Below, in pieces: positions 1 to 11,513 of a stretch of DNA of 64,000 nucleotides. The position numbers and the translations under genes were made by a program. Numbering within the stretch: position 1 is the first letter of the stretch; each line of letters begins with the position of its first letter. The stretch covers positions 1,116,001 to 1,180,000 of the forward strand of contig OY723274.1 in assembly GCA_963210315.1 (NCBI GenBank). The letters are read 5' to 3'. The notes under the pieces were generated by a model, which was not told the origin of the DNA, made no database searches, and saw only the letters and a list, made by a program, of their open reading frames with translations. The stretch is from Rhynchopus euleeides (taxonomy: Eukaryota; Euglenozoa; Diplonemea; Diplonemida; Diplonemidae).

Positions 1-52
1 GAGCCCCCCAGCCGCCGGAGGCCACGGTAGTGAGCATCTGTTCCTGCAAAAC
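1..52 (+). repeat. GC-hairpin dispersed repeat, copy 1 (cut by window edge)
   Basis: The window opens inside the hairpin GGGGGGCGGAGCCCCCC, followed by GCCGCCGGAGGCCACGGTAG and TGAGCATCTGTTCCTG. The same string returns at 4690, 24251, 33169, 42159, 62726 and 62896. Only the right half is visible here. Confidence 0.8.
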
Positions 53-61
53 CATACTCTC

Positions 62-325
62 TTCGACGTCGACCCAGTGAAAGTGGGTTGACGCTTGGTC
101 GACGCTTGGTGAGCGTCGACCCAGTGTAACCGGGCCAACGCTAGGTTAGCGTCGACCCAGTGTAATAAATGGGTTGACGCTTGGTCCAGGCTTGAATGGC
201 AACCCAGTTCCACTAGGTCGACGCTCCAAGCCTCGACCAAGCGTCAACCCAGTCCACTGGGTCGACGCTGGGTCGACGCTTTTTTATGGGGGGGGAAACC
301 CAAAATCACTGGGTCGACGGTCGAC
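62..325. repeat. Palindromic array of AGCGTCGACCCAGTG units
   Basis: About ten copies of GTCGACCCAGTG or its complement CACTGGGTCGAC, with related GGGTTGACGCTTGGTCGA units, alternate in both orientations. The stretch could fold into long stems. It has no coding potential. It resembles in design, but not in sequence, the TCGACTG arrays at 13.0 and 17.4 kb. Confidence 0.75.
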
Positions 326-3019
326 GCTTAGCGACATGCCTGGCATGCCTACATTGTGTGAGGGGGGGGGGGGGGGTGGGTGCGCCGGTCTCTCTGTTGT
401 GTTTGAGTCACAAAAATTGTCGCGCTGTGGGGAGAAGGAGACTCTGGGAGGCCAGGTGGTATATGCGTGATGGGCTCTATTTTTGCACCGCTTGCTATGT
501 TTTCAGCCCTGTTACGCGGTATCCCAGGCCCTCCTTCCCCCCAAAAAAGCTCAGAATTCCCATGTAGAGATACGAGGGTGCGGAGGAGGTGAACAATTTC
601 ACCCAAACTGTTATCAAACCCCACCATCCAGCGAGGGCATTTTGGACGATTTGAACGATGTTCGGGCATTGGCTCTGCAGTGGCCCTTGGGAGATACCGC
701 CTCAGGTCCTTCTGGGCACACAGCCTCAACCACATTTTACCGAGTTGAACAGTGTTTGGCTGTGCTTCCAGCAGCGTGCTACCACCAGGTGAGAGGTGCC
801 ACTAGCTAATCTTGCCGGGTATCTCCCAGGTGCCACGTCGGCTGCAGTGGGACAATTGTATGCTTCTGAAAACGGAGCACACATGCATGCCAACAGCCCG
901 AAACAGAAATCCATGCCAGGGGTGGGTGGGGAGTGGTCAGTGGGAGGCTGAAGGGGAATCAGCAATTTCATCCATTTTTTGACATGAAAGAGGGGGGGCG
1001 GGGCGGGGGGGAGCTATCACGAACGGTCCACGCACCGGCAGAATTCACGAAAATGGAGGAGGAACAGGTGGATCGGCGTTAACAGGGGAAACGGCGAGGG
1101 ACATATGCCCCCCTCATCCACCCCCTCTGGCAACCTTGCACCGCCACGCAATATGCAGATATCGAGGTTGGGAGGAGGGGGATTAGCAGCTGCTCTGCTG
1201 CTCTTGGGAGGATCTCGGTGAAGGTGTCTTAATTTTCGGGTGATTTCATTTGGCAGAACAGCGGGCTTTTTGCACTAAAAAGACTCGTGGCGGCATTCGG
1301 TATCCTGCATACATGCGCTCGCAGGTGGCAGGCACCGTTCGTACAAAACAAAGAACGCAACTCCGAGTCTTTTTCCAGGCTGGGGAAGCAAAGGGTGTGA
1401 AAAATGCGCGTGTTGCCATAAAAACCCCGTCGGTTGACACCATCGCACCGATAATACACCTCGAGCGATTCGCATGGTTCAGTGGCTTATTGTCCCGTGG
1501 TTGAGCAGGACATCGCCCACCCCGCGTGCTTCCAGAATGGAAGGGGGAGGAAGGGCGCACCAGCATCGCCTTCATCAGCTCTCTTCATCGTAAAGGCCAG
1601 CCCAGCCCAGCCCAGCCCCATGGCTGGTTGGGCTTCCTGTCGGCTTTGGCAAAAGATATCACTTCATACAAACGGAAACAAAACCCCATCGGGTGTGGTC
1701 TTTGGGGGGGTTTTTTTTCTGGAGGAGCACACATGCAATAAAGAAACAGAACAGACGGAATCAAGCAAAGGAGAAAATGAGTCGGGGGGTGAGGGGAGAG
1801 GGGGCGAGAGAGAGAAAGAAATAAAGACATGCTCTGTTACGTAACCCATGAGCGGAAAAGTGAGGGGTGTGCCGCAGTGTGTGTTTGACTCCCGGCTACT
1901 TGAATATCCGCTTACGGGCAGATCATGGCAATCCCATCTGATGATTTTTAACAGCTTGAAACAGCTTGAACACTGTACGAAGCACACTCTCCAAAGCTAA
2001 TCGGAGACACGTTGTGTGCGACGTTGCGGTTCGTGTGATTTGGTTGCAACGCAAAAACAACATACCACCGGTGCTGGTGATCCGGAATGGAGCCAACCGC
2101 TAGGCTGTATCAAAATAAAAGAAAAGCTGCGGCAAAAAAAAAGAGCGAAAACACATTATCATCACTGGTGCTCCTGAAAAGGTCGGTTTTACGTTGTTGT
2201 TTCGTAGTCTAGGTCTTGTTGTTTTGGCGGAGTATCTCTTGTCACTTGAGATGCCCCCCATTGGCGTCGTTCTTAGGTACTTCCTTACATAATTCCAATA
2301 CACTTTTCACCGGGGCACCACATCCCCCAATCGATATTTTACTCTTGGATTCCAATGAAGGAGAAGAAAGGGAGGGGGGGCGTGCGTGGAGGTACACACG
2401 TCTTGACGATTCGATGTTCACGGTCCAATTCGCGAGAAGAAGACAAGTGTCGCAAACGTGGAAGAAGAAGAAGAAGAAAAAGAAAAAATACCGGTGCGCG
2501 TGGGGCTTCGGGTGAATGTGTTTGAGAACCAGATGCACTCGAGACAAAAAGAAGAGAACGGGCCGGAAATCATACGAATCCCACGGCAGCACGGGCGACC
2601 TTGCGAGGAACACAACGGGGGAGAGGGGGGGGGGCGTGGGTATTCTGGTTGACACAGTTGAAGCGCTGGAGAAGAGAGAGGCAAAAGAGAAACAGGCCCT
2701 GTTATGGAGGCGGGTTGCTGCGTGAGGCATACATCACTCGGGAGACAAAGGAGTAAGCAAACAAAAAGGTAACAACTGTGGGGGGGGAGGGGGGAGGGGC
2801 CGGCAAAGACTTGAGGGGTGGAGGGGGGGTGGGTGCTTGAAAGGTCAGTCACGACAACCAGCCTGGAGTGCATGGACAACCAGGCGGTGGCAGTGCACGA
2901 AACCAATCCGGGAGGGGGGGGGGGGTAGTGAAATAGAAGTAGAAGGGATCACAAAAACGATCACCCTTCACTCGTTATGCAGGTTGTGTCTGCACGAAAT
3001 CAATCCGGGAGGGGGTGGT
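326..3019. other. Intergenic, no gene recognised
   Basis: Open frames here are low-complexity and none resembles a known family. The stretch holds several G-runs of 8-17 (for example near 361-377), a CCCAG run near 1600 and a GAA-rich purine run at about 2458-2487. Confidence 0.5.
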
Positions 3020-3084
3020 GGGGTTTGATCGTCGAGAGTGAATGGAAAAGTAAGTCTCCTTGCAATGTTCGTCCTTTTTGTAGT
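3020..3084 (+). repeat. GTTTGATCGTCGAG dispersed repeat
   Basis: Reads GGGGTTTGATCGTCGAGAGT, then GAATGGAAAAGTAAGTCTCC and a tail ending CCTTTTTGTAGTC. The same string recurs at 12959, 45696 (twice) and 61777, with a shortened form near 32610. No recognisable gene starts next to this copy. Confidence 0.7.
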
Positions 3085-3496
3085 CACTACACCATAATCC
3101 GGGAGGGGGGGGGTACTTTTTTTCCCATACATTTTTGGCTTTTGAATCTGCACATGGGGAGAAGATCAGGTTGGGTTGGGGCTGGGGGTGGAACACACAG
3201 TTGCGCACTGTGTAGTTCAGACATCCGGGCGGCGAATTGGGGGGGGGGGGGAGCGCAAAGGGAATACAGGAAGGAGACTAGGGAAGCTCTCTAAAAGAAA
3301 ATCAGAAAAAAGACGGAGGAGGGGGGAGGCGGCGCTGCCCATTCTTGATTGACTGGTTGTGAGGGGAAGGGCACCCTCCCCTCCAACACCAACATCAACC
3401 AAATAAATAGGCAGGGCTCGTTTTTTTTGGACGTAAGTCAGAATAACGGTTCAGAAGCGATGAAAGTATTAGTAGCAGGGACAGTGGGTGCTAATG

Positions 3497-3539
3497 AAAA
3501 ACCGGTTTGCAAAACCGGTTTTTGCCAAAACCGGTTTTT
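3497..3539. repeat. Three copies of AAAACCGGTTTT
   Basis: Three palindromic AAAACCGGTTT units in 43 bp stand directly left of the palindromic element starting at 3554. A related AAAACCGGCAAAAACCGG string lies near 5215. Confidence 0.6.
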
Positions 3540-3553
3540 CAAAAAAAAAACTA

Positions 3554-4548
3554 TCAGTCCTATTCGTGGTCATTTACCCCCCCCCCCCTTTGGGTCGCCT
3601 GACCGGAAATTTTGGGAAAAGGGGGGTAATATAAGGGGGGGGGTAAATTACGGGTCAAGGGGGGGGGGGGGGGGGGTAAATTACCATGTTCTGGGGTGGC
3701 CGGTTTTTTTGGTAGGCCACAGGGGGGTGAGAGGGCGCCCAGGGCCTGTGGGTGACCTACCCTGACCTCACCCAGGCCCTCGGGCACTTCGTTCGGTATG
3801 ATTGGTCCTGTCACATGCGTGCGGTGGGGTGTGTGGTGCCTACCTCACGGCCAATTACCCTCCCCTGGCGGCAAAGAGGGGGTAAATTACCCCCCTTCTG
3901 ACTGGGTAGTGGGGGTAACTGGGGGGTAATTTACACCCCCTTCCAGGCAAAGGGGGGTATATGTGCCACCCCTTTGCCCGGGGAGGGGGTAAATTACCCC
4001 CCTGGCCCTCCCCAGTCAAGGGGGGGTAAATTGCCCCCGCCCGTACTGGGGGGTAATTTACCCCCTTCTCCGGTGGTGGGTAGGGGGGTAAATTACCCCC
4101 CTCTCCAGTACAAGGGGGCAAATTTACCCTCCCTACGGGTAAAGGGGTGGCAACTACCCCTTTGGCCTGGGAGGGGGTACATTACCCCCCCAGTAAGAGC
4201 GGGAACAAATTACCCCCCTTTGCTGGGGAGGGCCAGTGGGGTAATTTACCCCCCTTAGCCTGGTGGGGGGTCAATTTACCCCCTCTTACCAGGTCGGGGG
4301 GGTAATTTACCCCCCTACCAGGCAAAGGGGGTGGTAAATTACCCCCCCACCACCCAGTGGAGGGGGTAAATTTACCCCCCGACCAGCCAAAAAATGGGTA
4401 TTTTCCGCCCACCCCCCCAGCCAAAGGGGGGGGGGGGTAAATTACCAAGTTTCTGAGGCCTGGACCCAAAATTTCCGAAAAAGGGGGTAATATAGGGGGG
4501 GGGGTAAATTTTGGGGGGGGGGGGGTAAATTACCACGAATAGGACTGA
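3554..4548. mobile_element. Non-autonomous TIR element built of GGTAAATTACC palindromes
   Basis: The ends are inverted copies of TCAGTCCTATTCGTGGT, which continue with one mismatch into ATTTACCCCCC. Both ends are flanked by TA (3552-3553 and 4549-4550), as expected for Tc1/mariner-type insertion. The interior carries about twenty palindromes of the GGTAAATTACC or GGTAATTTACC type, each embedded in G-runs or C-runs and spaced about 25-60 bp. Outer segments reading AAATTTTGGGAAAAGGGGG and its complement also mirror each other. I see no transposase frame, so it would need an enzyme supplied elsewhere. The mechanism assignment is inference from the TA flanks. Confidence 0.75.
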
Positions 4549-4689
4549 TAAATTTTTTCGGGAAAATTCCACTTTTTTCCCGACTATGCCCACCCTGCAT
4601 AGAGGGTACACAGGTCACCTGGACACCAATAATGGCCCCACTACGAACCGCGATTGACCCAAAGAGTCCAAGAACGCGAAGGAGAAGGC

Positions 4690-4746
4690 CAGATGTTCGC
4701 TACCGTGGCCTCCGGCGGCTGGGGGGCTCCGCCCCCCAGACCCCCC
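4690..4746 (-). repeat. GC-hairpin dispersed repeat, copy 2
   Basis: On the minus strand it reads GGGTCTGGGGGGCGGAGCCC, then GCCGCCGGAGGCCACGGTAG and CGAACATCTG. Beyond the core, ACTCGACAGGCACACAGC matches the GACAGGCACACGCTA flank of other copies. Confidence 0.75.
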
Positions 4747-4749
4747 GCT

Positions 4750-7311
4750 GCGCTGTGTGCCTGTCGAGTGGACATATGTACCGTTGGTGCACCATGGCAA
4801 GTGGGAAACGGCACAACACCAGGAGTACGACATGGTCGTGAGTGAAGACGGGGTACGTGCAGACTACCCCACCCCTGCACACAAGTCTGTACGACTTCCT
4901 CGTTGTCCACTGGCGATCGACATTGCCTCGCCCGGCGCTGTTGGAGCACGAAGTCCGGGGATTCTCCTTCAGCCCCCCTGTCCAGCAGTGGTCTCTCAAG
5001 GGCTTGGCGTGCACCTTCTGGCACTCCTGACGTTGCCCTACAGTTCCTGAGACAGATCCATGGCTGGAGGCACGGCCGGATGGTGTTCTAGCAAAGGACA
5101 CCTGCTCTCCCACAGCACCTCACACATCTCCAACAGGGTGTATGTGGGCAGGTGCCCCGCTCACCCCATACACGGACAGGAAACGCCAAAACGGCGCCAA
5201 AAAACGGAAAACGGGAAAACCGGCAAAAACCGGCTTTTTTGCAGAATTTGGAAAGTCACCCACTATCCCTGATTAGTAGGAAAACGGTGTAAAAAAAAAG
5301 GAGAACGGAAAAAAAAGAAGGGAAAAAAAAGGGTTGACCGAAATGGCCAGGGAAAAAATGACAAAAAATCAAGGGGTGCAGGGGGTTGAAATGAATGGGG
5401 AAACAGGAGTCGTAATGAGGGGGGCGGGGTGAGAGGGGGGGGGGGGGAATGGGGAATGGTGGGTGGATTTCCGAGAGAGAGACAGAGAGAGAGAAGAGGA
5501 AAAAAGGGGGGTGGGGAAGGCGACTAAAAAATGACTGCGCGGGCACCCCCTCTCCCCACACGCAGTGATTTCTCCCCATCGCCTGTTGCATTTTGCAACC
5601 ACCAAGTGAGCAGCGCGCAATGCGACTATTCCACCGAAGGGAAGAGGGAGGGGCGGGGTAAGGGAGAGAACAAGAGAATGCCATTGAGAAAAAAAGTCGG
5701 CTGTGGGCTGTGGGGAAGGGGGGAGAGAGAGAGAGAGAGAGAAATGGGGGATAGGGGTATGTCCTTTGAATTGGACCAGGGGATGAGGGGCGGGGATGCT
5801 GAATAATCTGACTCCTTCTGGGGGTCTTCGCTACAGGGTGATCGTCAGTGCATTTTGGTGCATTTCCTGTTGAATTAGCTGAAAACTGACGAAGTTTGTC
5901 GAAGTTTGTCGACCAGCGAAGACCCCCTCTGAGTTGAGATATAATTGGAAAACCCAGGGAAGACGAAACCGGGTTGTGTGTGTGGGAGGGGAGGGGGGGG
6001 GGGTATTTTTTTGGTTTCGACAATCACAAGCGAGCTTGATCTGTCCTATTGAGTTTTTTTGAACGGTATTTTTTTTTGTCCATGCAGCCCAGGGTGGACC
6101 ACTGTTGTTGTCTTTTTTTTTGGCGAGAAAACAGGTGGGGGAGGGGAGAGGGGGAAGAAAGGATGGGAAAGGCTTCGAAAGCGTGTGTGTGTGGGGGGGG
6201 GGGGAAGAGGGGGTGGACAATCCATACCAATAATGAATTCCTTTCTCATCTCACCTTCAGAGCAGCGTGGGTGGGGGGCGGGGGCGGAAGTAGTTTAGCT
6301 TTTAGCTACTTTCTTTTTCGCTATCATGCGACTGTGTTTTCTCAGCTCCCCCCCCCCCCTATACCGGCAACGGCAACGACGTATCGTGAGGTCACACAGA
6401 ACCTGGGTGAAGTCCCCCATTGTGTGGGGTGAAGGACATCATTTCGAGAGAAGTACAAGGACGGGGGGGGCAGGGAGGAGTGCAGCCATACAGGACACTG
6501 AGGGCACCCCGCAAACCAAAACGGCTTGTGTACCCCCCCCTCCCTCCCCTTCCCTCCCTGCCGCTGCGCGCCCCCGCTTTCCCTCCATCAAACCACTTCC
6601 GTTAGTTCTACCTTGGTTTGTGCCCATTTATTTCTCGGAGGGGCAGGGTGGCAGGGTGGCGGTGTCGGAAGGCCATGACATGGGTTCCTTAGAGGAACCA
6701 GTGCTGGAACCCAAAGCTGCTCAGATATCCACTACACGAAACACCATTGAGGGGGGTGGGGATAGTGAAGTCGAAGAATAGGACACTCGGGATACTCGTG
6801 ATGGCCTCTCTTCACTCGAAGCTCATGAGGGGGGTCATAAAAGGTTAAGAAGATGGTTCAGTTCGGCGGAGAAGAAGCGTTTGCAGTTTTGGCGGTGGAG
6901 GGAAAAAAATGCCTTCCCACCCGCCAATCGGTAAAGACTCGTAACAAAAGCCTTGTGTGTGGGATGGGAGCGCCCGCACAAACACTACATCCCCCAACAC
7001 AACCGTGGGGTGTGCATGGGATGCCTGGCTCCACGAGTCGGAGAGAGTTGATATTTTTTTTTCTGAGACATTTTTTTTTGACTTTCCACGTTTTCACATC
7101 TTTTTTCATCGAGTTTCAATTCTGTTTTTATCTTTCGGGTTTAGTTTTTTTTTGTTGCTCTTTTTGAAGAACCCGCCTGCCATGCCAGGCATACACTCCC
7201 CCCCCTCCACCTCTTGATCTGAGGCATCTGATGCGCATGGGGGTGTTTTTATTGCTACCATCCTGGGGAGCCACGCAGCAGGCGTGTCACAGCTGGGTCG
7301 GCATGAATTGT
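4750..7311. other. Intergenic, no gene recognised
   Basis: Frames in this stretch are proline/serine-rich translations of simple sequence. It holds GA-rich tracts (5480-5510, 5723-5745), several G-runs and T-rich stretches near 7050-7170. Nothing has domain-like sequence. Confidence 0.5.
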
Positions 7312-8190
7312 TCAGTCGGACACAGCCGGGGAGCGCAGTGCAGTGTGGAACGAGGCCAGCATGACTGCGAGGTTTTCAAGCTGCTCGTGGGTAGCGGCGG
7401 GGACTGGAGCGGGGGCGACGGACGCCGGCGCGAGCGGGGGCGACAGGGGGGCCGTGTCAGCCACCGCCAGTGTCGCAGCAGCAAGCTGCTGTGCCAGGTC
7501 CATCCGCCCAGATGCCTCGGACGAGGTGGGCGTCGGGGGGAGCGACGGCACCGTCCGGTTCTCCTCAGTTGCGGAGAAAGACTCGTCACACATGGATGAC
7601 ATGTCGCTCGTGCCCTTGTCACTCGAGTGCACCGTCTGCCGCTGGATCTCCACCGGCACGCCAGCCAGAACCGTGTCGCCGAAGCGGCGGCGGCGCTCCA
7701 CCAGCGTCTCCTTGTAGCGGAAGATGTGCAGCTCCGGGCAGTGCGCGTCCTCGCACTCCCCGTCGGTGAAGGCACGGCAGCGGACAAACCCGCTGTGGTG
7801 CACACGCCACTGCTTCTGGCACTCACGGCAGCGCAGCGTGCTGACACCTGCCTTGATGCGCACGTTGTCCCACTGGTTGTGCTCACACGGGCGGCGGTCT
7901 GCGAGACGCCTCTTGCGCTCTGCCTGCGCATCCGACGCCAGCGACAGGTCCACCACAGTGGGTGTGGCAGGCTCGGCAGGGAACGTGAAGACGGGCGCGG
8001 GCGGCATGGCAGCCTGCTGGGGCTTCATGGCCTGCATCATGGTCATCTGCATGAAGTGCGGCTGCGGCTGCGGCTGCGTCTGCGCCATGACCTGTGGCAT
8101 CTGCGGCACGTAGCTCTGCTGCACATCCTTCACCGGCGAGGCGGCGAAGACAGTGCTCATCGGCACCTGCATCATGCTCTCGAAGGACAT
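7312..8190 (-). CDS. Cys/His-rich protein with CCCH-like finger, function unknown
   Basis: A 292-residue protein, counted from the ATG at 8190; a longer upstream frame is proline-rich and unlikely to be coding. The N-terminus is rich in Met and Gln with a short QPQP run (residues 1-65). A basic segment (ERKRRLADRR, about 91-100) leads into a conserved-looking block with C102, H104, C121, C124, C138, C146, C151 and H155. The last four, C-x7-C-x4-C-x3-H, resemble a slightly shortened CCCH zinc finger; the earlier Cys/His could bind a second metal. The C-terminal 100 residues are Ser/Pro/Ala-rich and probably disordered. The composition suggests a nucleic-acid-binding or regulatory protein, but I do not recognise the family. 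The hairpin array at 9.1-10.8 kb lies upstream of its start. Confidence 0.7.
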   Translation of the reverse strand: MSFESMMQVPMSTVFAASPVKDVQQSYVPQMPQVMAQTQPQPQPHFMQMTMMQAMKPQQAAMPPAPVFTFPAEPATPTVVDLSLASDAQAERKRRLADRRPCEHNQWDNVRIKAGVSTLRCRECQKQWRVHHSGFVRCRAFTDGECEDAHCPELHIFRYKETLVERRRRFGDTVLAGVPVEIQRQTVHSSDKGTSDMSSMCDESFSATEENRTVPSLPPTPTSSEASGRMDLAQQLAAATLAVADTAPLSPPLAPASVAPAPVPAATHEQLENLAVMLASFHTALRSPAVSD

Positions 8191-9119
8191 CCCGACGGGA
8201 AGAAGAAGAGGGGAGGGAGTGAAGGAAAGTGCGAAGGACTCTGCGAGTCTCTTGTTGGGGAGGAGAGGGGGGGAGGGAGACGGGGGTGTGTGCTTGTTTT
8301 GTCGAGCTCGAAGCTGGCACAAAATATGGCAAGCGAGGGCGAGGAGGAGTGGGGGTGAGGGAGGTGGAGTTAAGGGTTGCTGTGAGTTGGTGTCGCTTGT
8401 GTTGTTTCCCCCACCGGGTGTAAGCCTCTAGGCGGTTTTGTTTTGACCGAAACGGCTGTTGAGCAGAGAGATGTGTGTGGGGGGGGCTCTGGATCAATCG
8501 ACTGAAGACAAAGACTGGTGCGACGGGTCAAGGTTTCCAAGTCGAATGAAGGGTGGCAGACAAGCGAGCGACTGGTGAAGCCTGAATGAAGGGCGGTGCA
8601 GTGGCACGGCAAGCCACACAAATGGAATGCCAGACGGAACTGAACCGAACAGAACAGAACGTAACATAACAGAACATAACAGAACAGACCCTGCCACCCC
8701 CGGAGAAGTCCTGATAGCCCCTTCGTCTCTTCCGGCGGGATATGTGCGGGCCTCACGCCCTGTCCATCGAGTGTCCCACCCCGCCCACCCACCCCTCGAC
8801 CACCACCAGCTGGCGTGATTTGCACCACCCCTGCTGATGGGACTTCTGACTTCTGCTGCTGCTGCTGCTGCCTTGCGCCCCGCCCACCCAATCCACCCGC
8901 TGCTGATGTTGAAGTCTGCCACTGACCCCCCCACCCGACAAACCCTCGATGTCTACGTCCGGCGTGTGGTTCAGCTGTCGCCCGACCCCCCCCTACCCCA
9001 CCCCTGGTCTGCTGGCGTCGATACGTCTATTGCATTGGCTTGTTGTTCGTCGTTTGCCGTTCGTCGTTCGTCAGCCCCTCCCCTCCCCGCCCCGTCGTCT
9101 CGGCAGTGGCAGCCAGCCC
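8191..9119. other. Upstream region of the Cys/His-rich gene, no gene seen
   Basis: Contains an AGAACATAAC-type microrepeat (about 8650-8690) and a GCT run (8856-8872). No frame has family resemblance. The promoter of the minus-strand gene at 8190 should lie in this stretch, but no element is certain. Confidence 0.45.
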
Positions 9120-10775
9120 CTATTACCCCGGGTCATCGCGGCAATCGCCCTCCCCCACCGCGTAGGTCACCCTACCCGAGGGGAGGGGATGCGGCGGTAA
9201 TATAGCAGGCGATAACCTGACCCGACCCGACCCACCCTTCTCCACCTATAGGTTCATCACGGCAAAACCCTCCGCGTAGGTCACCCTACCCGTGGGATGC
9301 GGTGGTAATATATATGTGCCGCACACCACCGCCAAACCGCCAACCTGGTGTGCGATACGACCAGAGCGTGCACCTTCACACCACCCTCAGGTGTTGCGCC
9401 CCTCTAACCCTTCTCCACATCCCCCATAGATTCATCACGGCAAAAACCCTCCGCGTAGGTCACCCTACCCGTGGGATGCGGTGGTAATACGGAATGAAGT
9501 ACAGATGGAGGGGGGGGGGGGGGTGTGCACCCCTCTGTTTCCCCCCTAAACCCACCCCCCCCTCCCCACCGCGTAGGTCACCCTACCCGGCGGGAGGTGT
9601 TTGGGTCCCCTCCTCATCTCCATCCCCGGACCCCACCCCCATTATCCCACCTGGGCCATCGGCAGAGCGCACTCTCCCCCCTATCCCGCCGCGTAGGTCA
9701 CCCTACCCGGGGGGGGGGGGGGGGGGGGGAGAATTGCCCACCCGAAACAATGTAAGGTCATCGCAGCAACTTCCCCTCCCCCCACCGCGTAGGTCACCCT
9801 ACCCGGGGGGGAAGGGGTGGGGGTAGGGGGTGCAGCGGTAATATAGCTGATAGTGATCAAACCCCCCCTCCTCCCCCCACCCCCATTACCCCGGGTCATC
9901 GCGGCAATCGCCCTCCCCCACCGCGTAGGTCACCCTACCCGAGGGGAGGGGGGTGCGGCGGTAATATAGCAGGTGATAACCTGACCCGACCCGACCCACC
10001 CTTCTCCACCTATAGGTTCATCACGGCAAAACCCTCCGCGTAGGTCACCCTACCCGTGGGATGCGGTGGTAATAATAAGCACAGCGGGGGGGGAGCCGAT
10101 GGAAGCGCCGGCTGGGGCAACCCCTTCCCCCCTCCCCCCTCCCCCACCGCGTAGGTCACCCTACCCGGGGGGAGGTGTAGAGGATGGTAGCCCCCGTTGG
10201 GGGGGGGGGAGTGGTCCCCACCCCCATTATCCCGCCTGGGCCATCGCGGCAATCGCCCTCCCCTGCCGCGTAGGTCACCCTACCCGGGGGGGAGGGGGGT
10301 GCGGCGGTAATATAGCTCGGTGGCTAACCCGATCCAACACCTCCGCTCTTTCGTCCCTCCACACCCCCTATAGGTTCATCACGGCAAAAAAAACCCTCCG
10401 CGTAGGTTGCCCTACCCGTGGGATGCGGTGGTAATATGTATTCTGGTACAGCACCGTGCGTTGCGAAGCAATAGTGCAGCGGGAAATTCCCGCTCCCAAA
10501 TATCGTTATCGTACCCCTTTCGCTTCCCTCCATCGCAAGACAACCCACCCTACCCAGAAACTGCAAAAAAGAAATGCAGATCCGGGCTACTTTTCGTTGA
10601 GCGCCACAACTCCTGAGCCAAAGGCATATGGAAGAGAGATCCCCCTGTGGAGTGGCATGAAGGCCGTACGGTTTTCCACGGTTTACCTCGCAACTCCCCC
10701 ACCCACCTATAGATTCATCACGGCAAAAAACCCTCCGCGTAGGTCACCCTACCCGTGGGATGCGGTGGTAATACG
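9120..10775. repeat. Array of hairpin units around GTAGGTCACCCTAC
   Basis: Twelve copies of GTAGGTCACCCTAC (one variant, GTAGGTTGCCCTAC, near 10405), spaced roughly 90-340 bp. Each sits at the apex of an imperfect palindrome whose outer arms read ATTACC and GGTAAT. Two unit types occur. One carries CTATAGGTTCATCACGGC and ends CCGTGGGATGCGGTGGTAAT. The other has C-runs and G-runs flanking CACCGCGTAGGTCACCCTAC. Segments at about 9125-9306 and 9894-10075 are nearly identical over 180 bp, so the array also grew by larger duplications. No protein is encoded. Confidence 0.8.
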
Positions 10776-11060
10776 GAATGAAGTAAGGGCGGCGGAGGGG
10801 GGAGTGGGTGGGGTGTGGGGAGAGGGGAGAGGGGGGAACGGGGGTGAGGATGGGTGGGGCGGGGGGTAGGGGGTGGGGGGGGGGGGGGCAAGGCTGCCCC
10901 TGCACGGCAGCTTGTGCACATCCTGCCTCCCAGGCAGCGGAGGCGGGTGCCCACTCCCTTCTTTCTGCAGGATAGGGGAGGGAGGCACTCCCACCCCCAC
11001 ACCTGCGTGTCTTTCTCTGTCACCCCCCCCCCCCCCCCGCTTCCCCCTTCTCCGCCCCCT

Positions 11061-11513
11061 CTAAACACGCCTCCCCAGCACACCCTCCTCGATGCAGAAG
11101 GCGGTAACCATCGAAACGACGGGGCACACGCAGAAGGGCAGCGCAAGCAGAGCAACACCTAGCAGGGGCCATCCATCTAGCCTCTGCGAGCCTGCCCCAA
11201 CCACGGTGGCGACGGAAAGTGTTGCGTAGAGGGCGATGGGGATGGGGCGCAGCGCCACAACAGCGCCCCGATCTCTTCTGGGTGTCCCTGCGGTTGTAGC
11301 GGCGGATTCAGACTCCTCGATCGCCGAGAGGATGCCTGTCACAACAAGACAAGCCAGAAGCACGGTACCCACCGTACGAGGCCACAGAAGACCCTTCCCC
11401 CTCTCCGCAGCTGCAGCTGCTCCAGGCGCAGAATCCGCCTCCTGCTGCCCGCCCTTCCCCCTCTCCCCACGCTGCCCCACCACCCCACCCCTCGGGCGGT
11501 GCCCCCGCTGCAT
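11061..11513 (-). CDS. Possible small membrane protein, unknown
   Basis: An open frame of 150 residues from an ATG at 11513. A Gly/Arg/Ala-rich head of ~45 residues precedes three hydrophobic segments: VGTVLLACLVVTGILSAI, PIPIALYATLSVATVVGAG, and WPLLGVALLALPFCVCPVV with the residues after it. Such spacing is unusual for random sequence, which is the only support. No family is recognised. It lies 1.2 kb downstream of the methyltransferase gene start on the same strand and could also be the terminal exon of a longer gene. Confidence 0.35.
   Translation of the reverse strand: MQRGHRPRGGVVGQRGERGKGGQQEADSAPGAAAAAERGKGLLWPRTVGTVLLACLVVTGILSAIEESESAATTAGTPRRDRGAVVALRPIPIALYATLSVATVVGAGSQRLDGWPLLGVALLALPFCVCPVVSMVTAFCIEEGVLGRRV

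Noticed and set aside
5256..6023. Minus-strand frame of 255 residues
   Set aside because: It is low-complexity Pro/Ser/Phe sequence from purine-rich DNA with no domain-like pattern.
62..10775. CRISPR-like arrays
   Set aside because: Units are palindromic, irregularly spaced and lack unique spacers of fixed length, and the DNA is eukaryotic.
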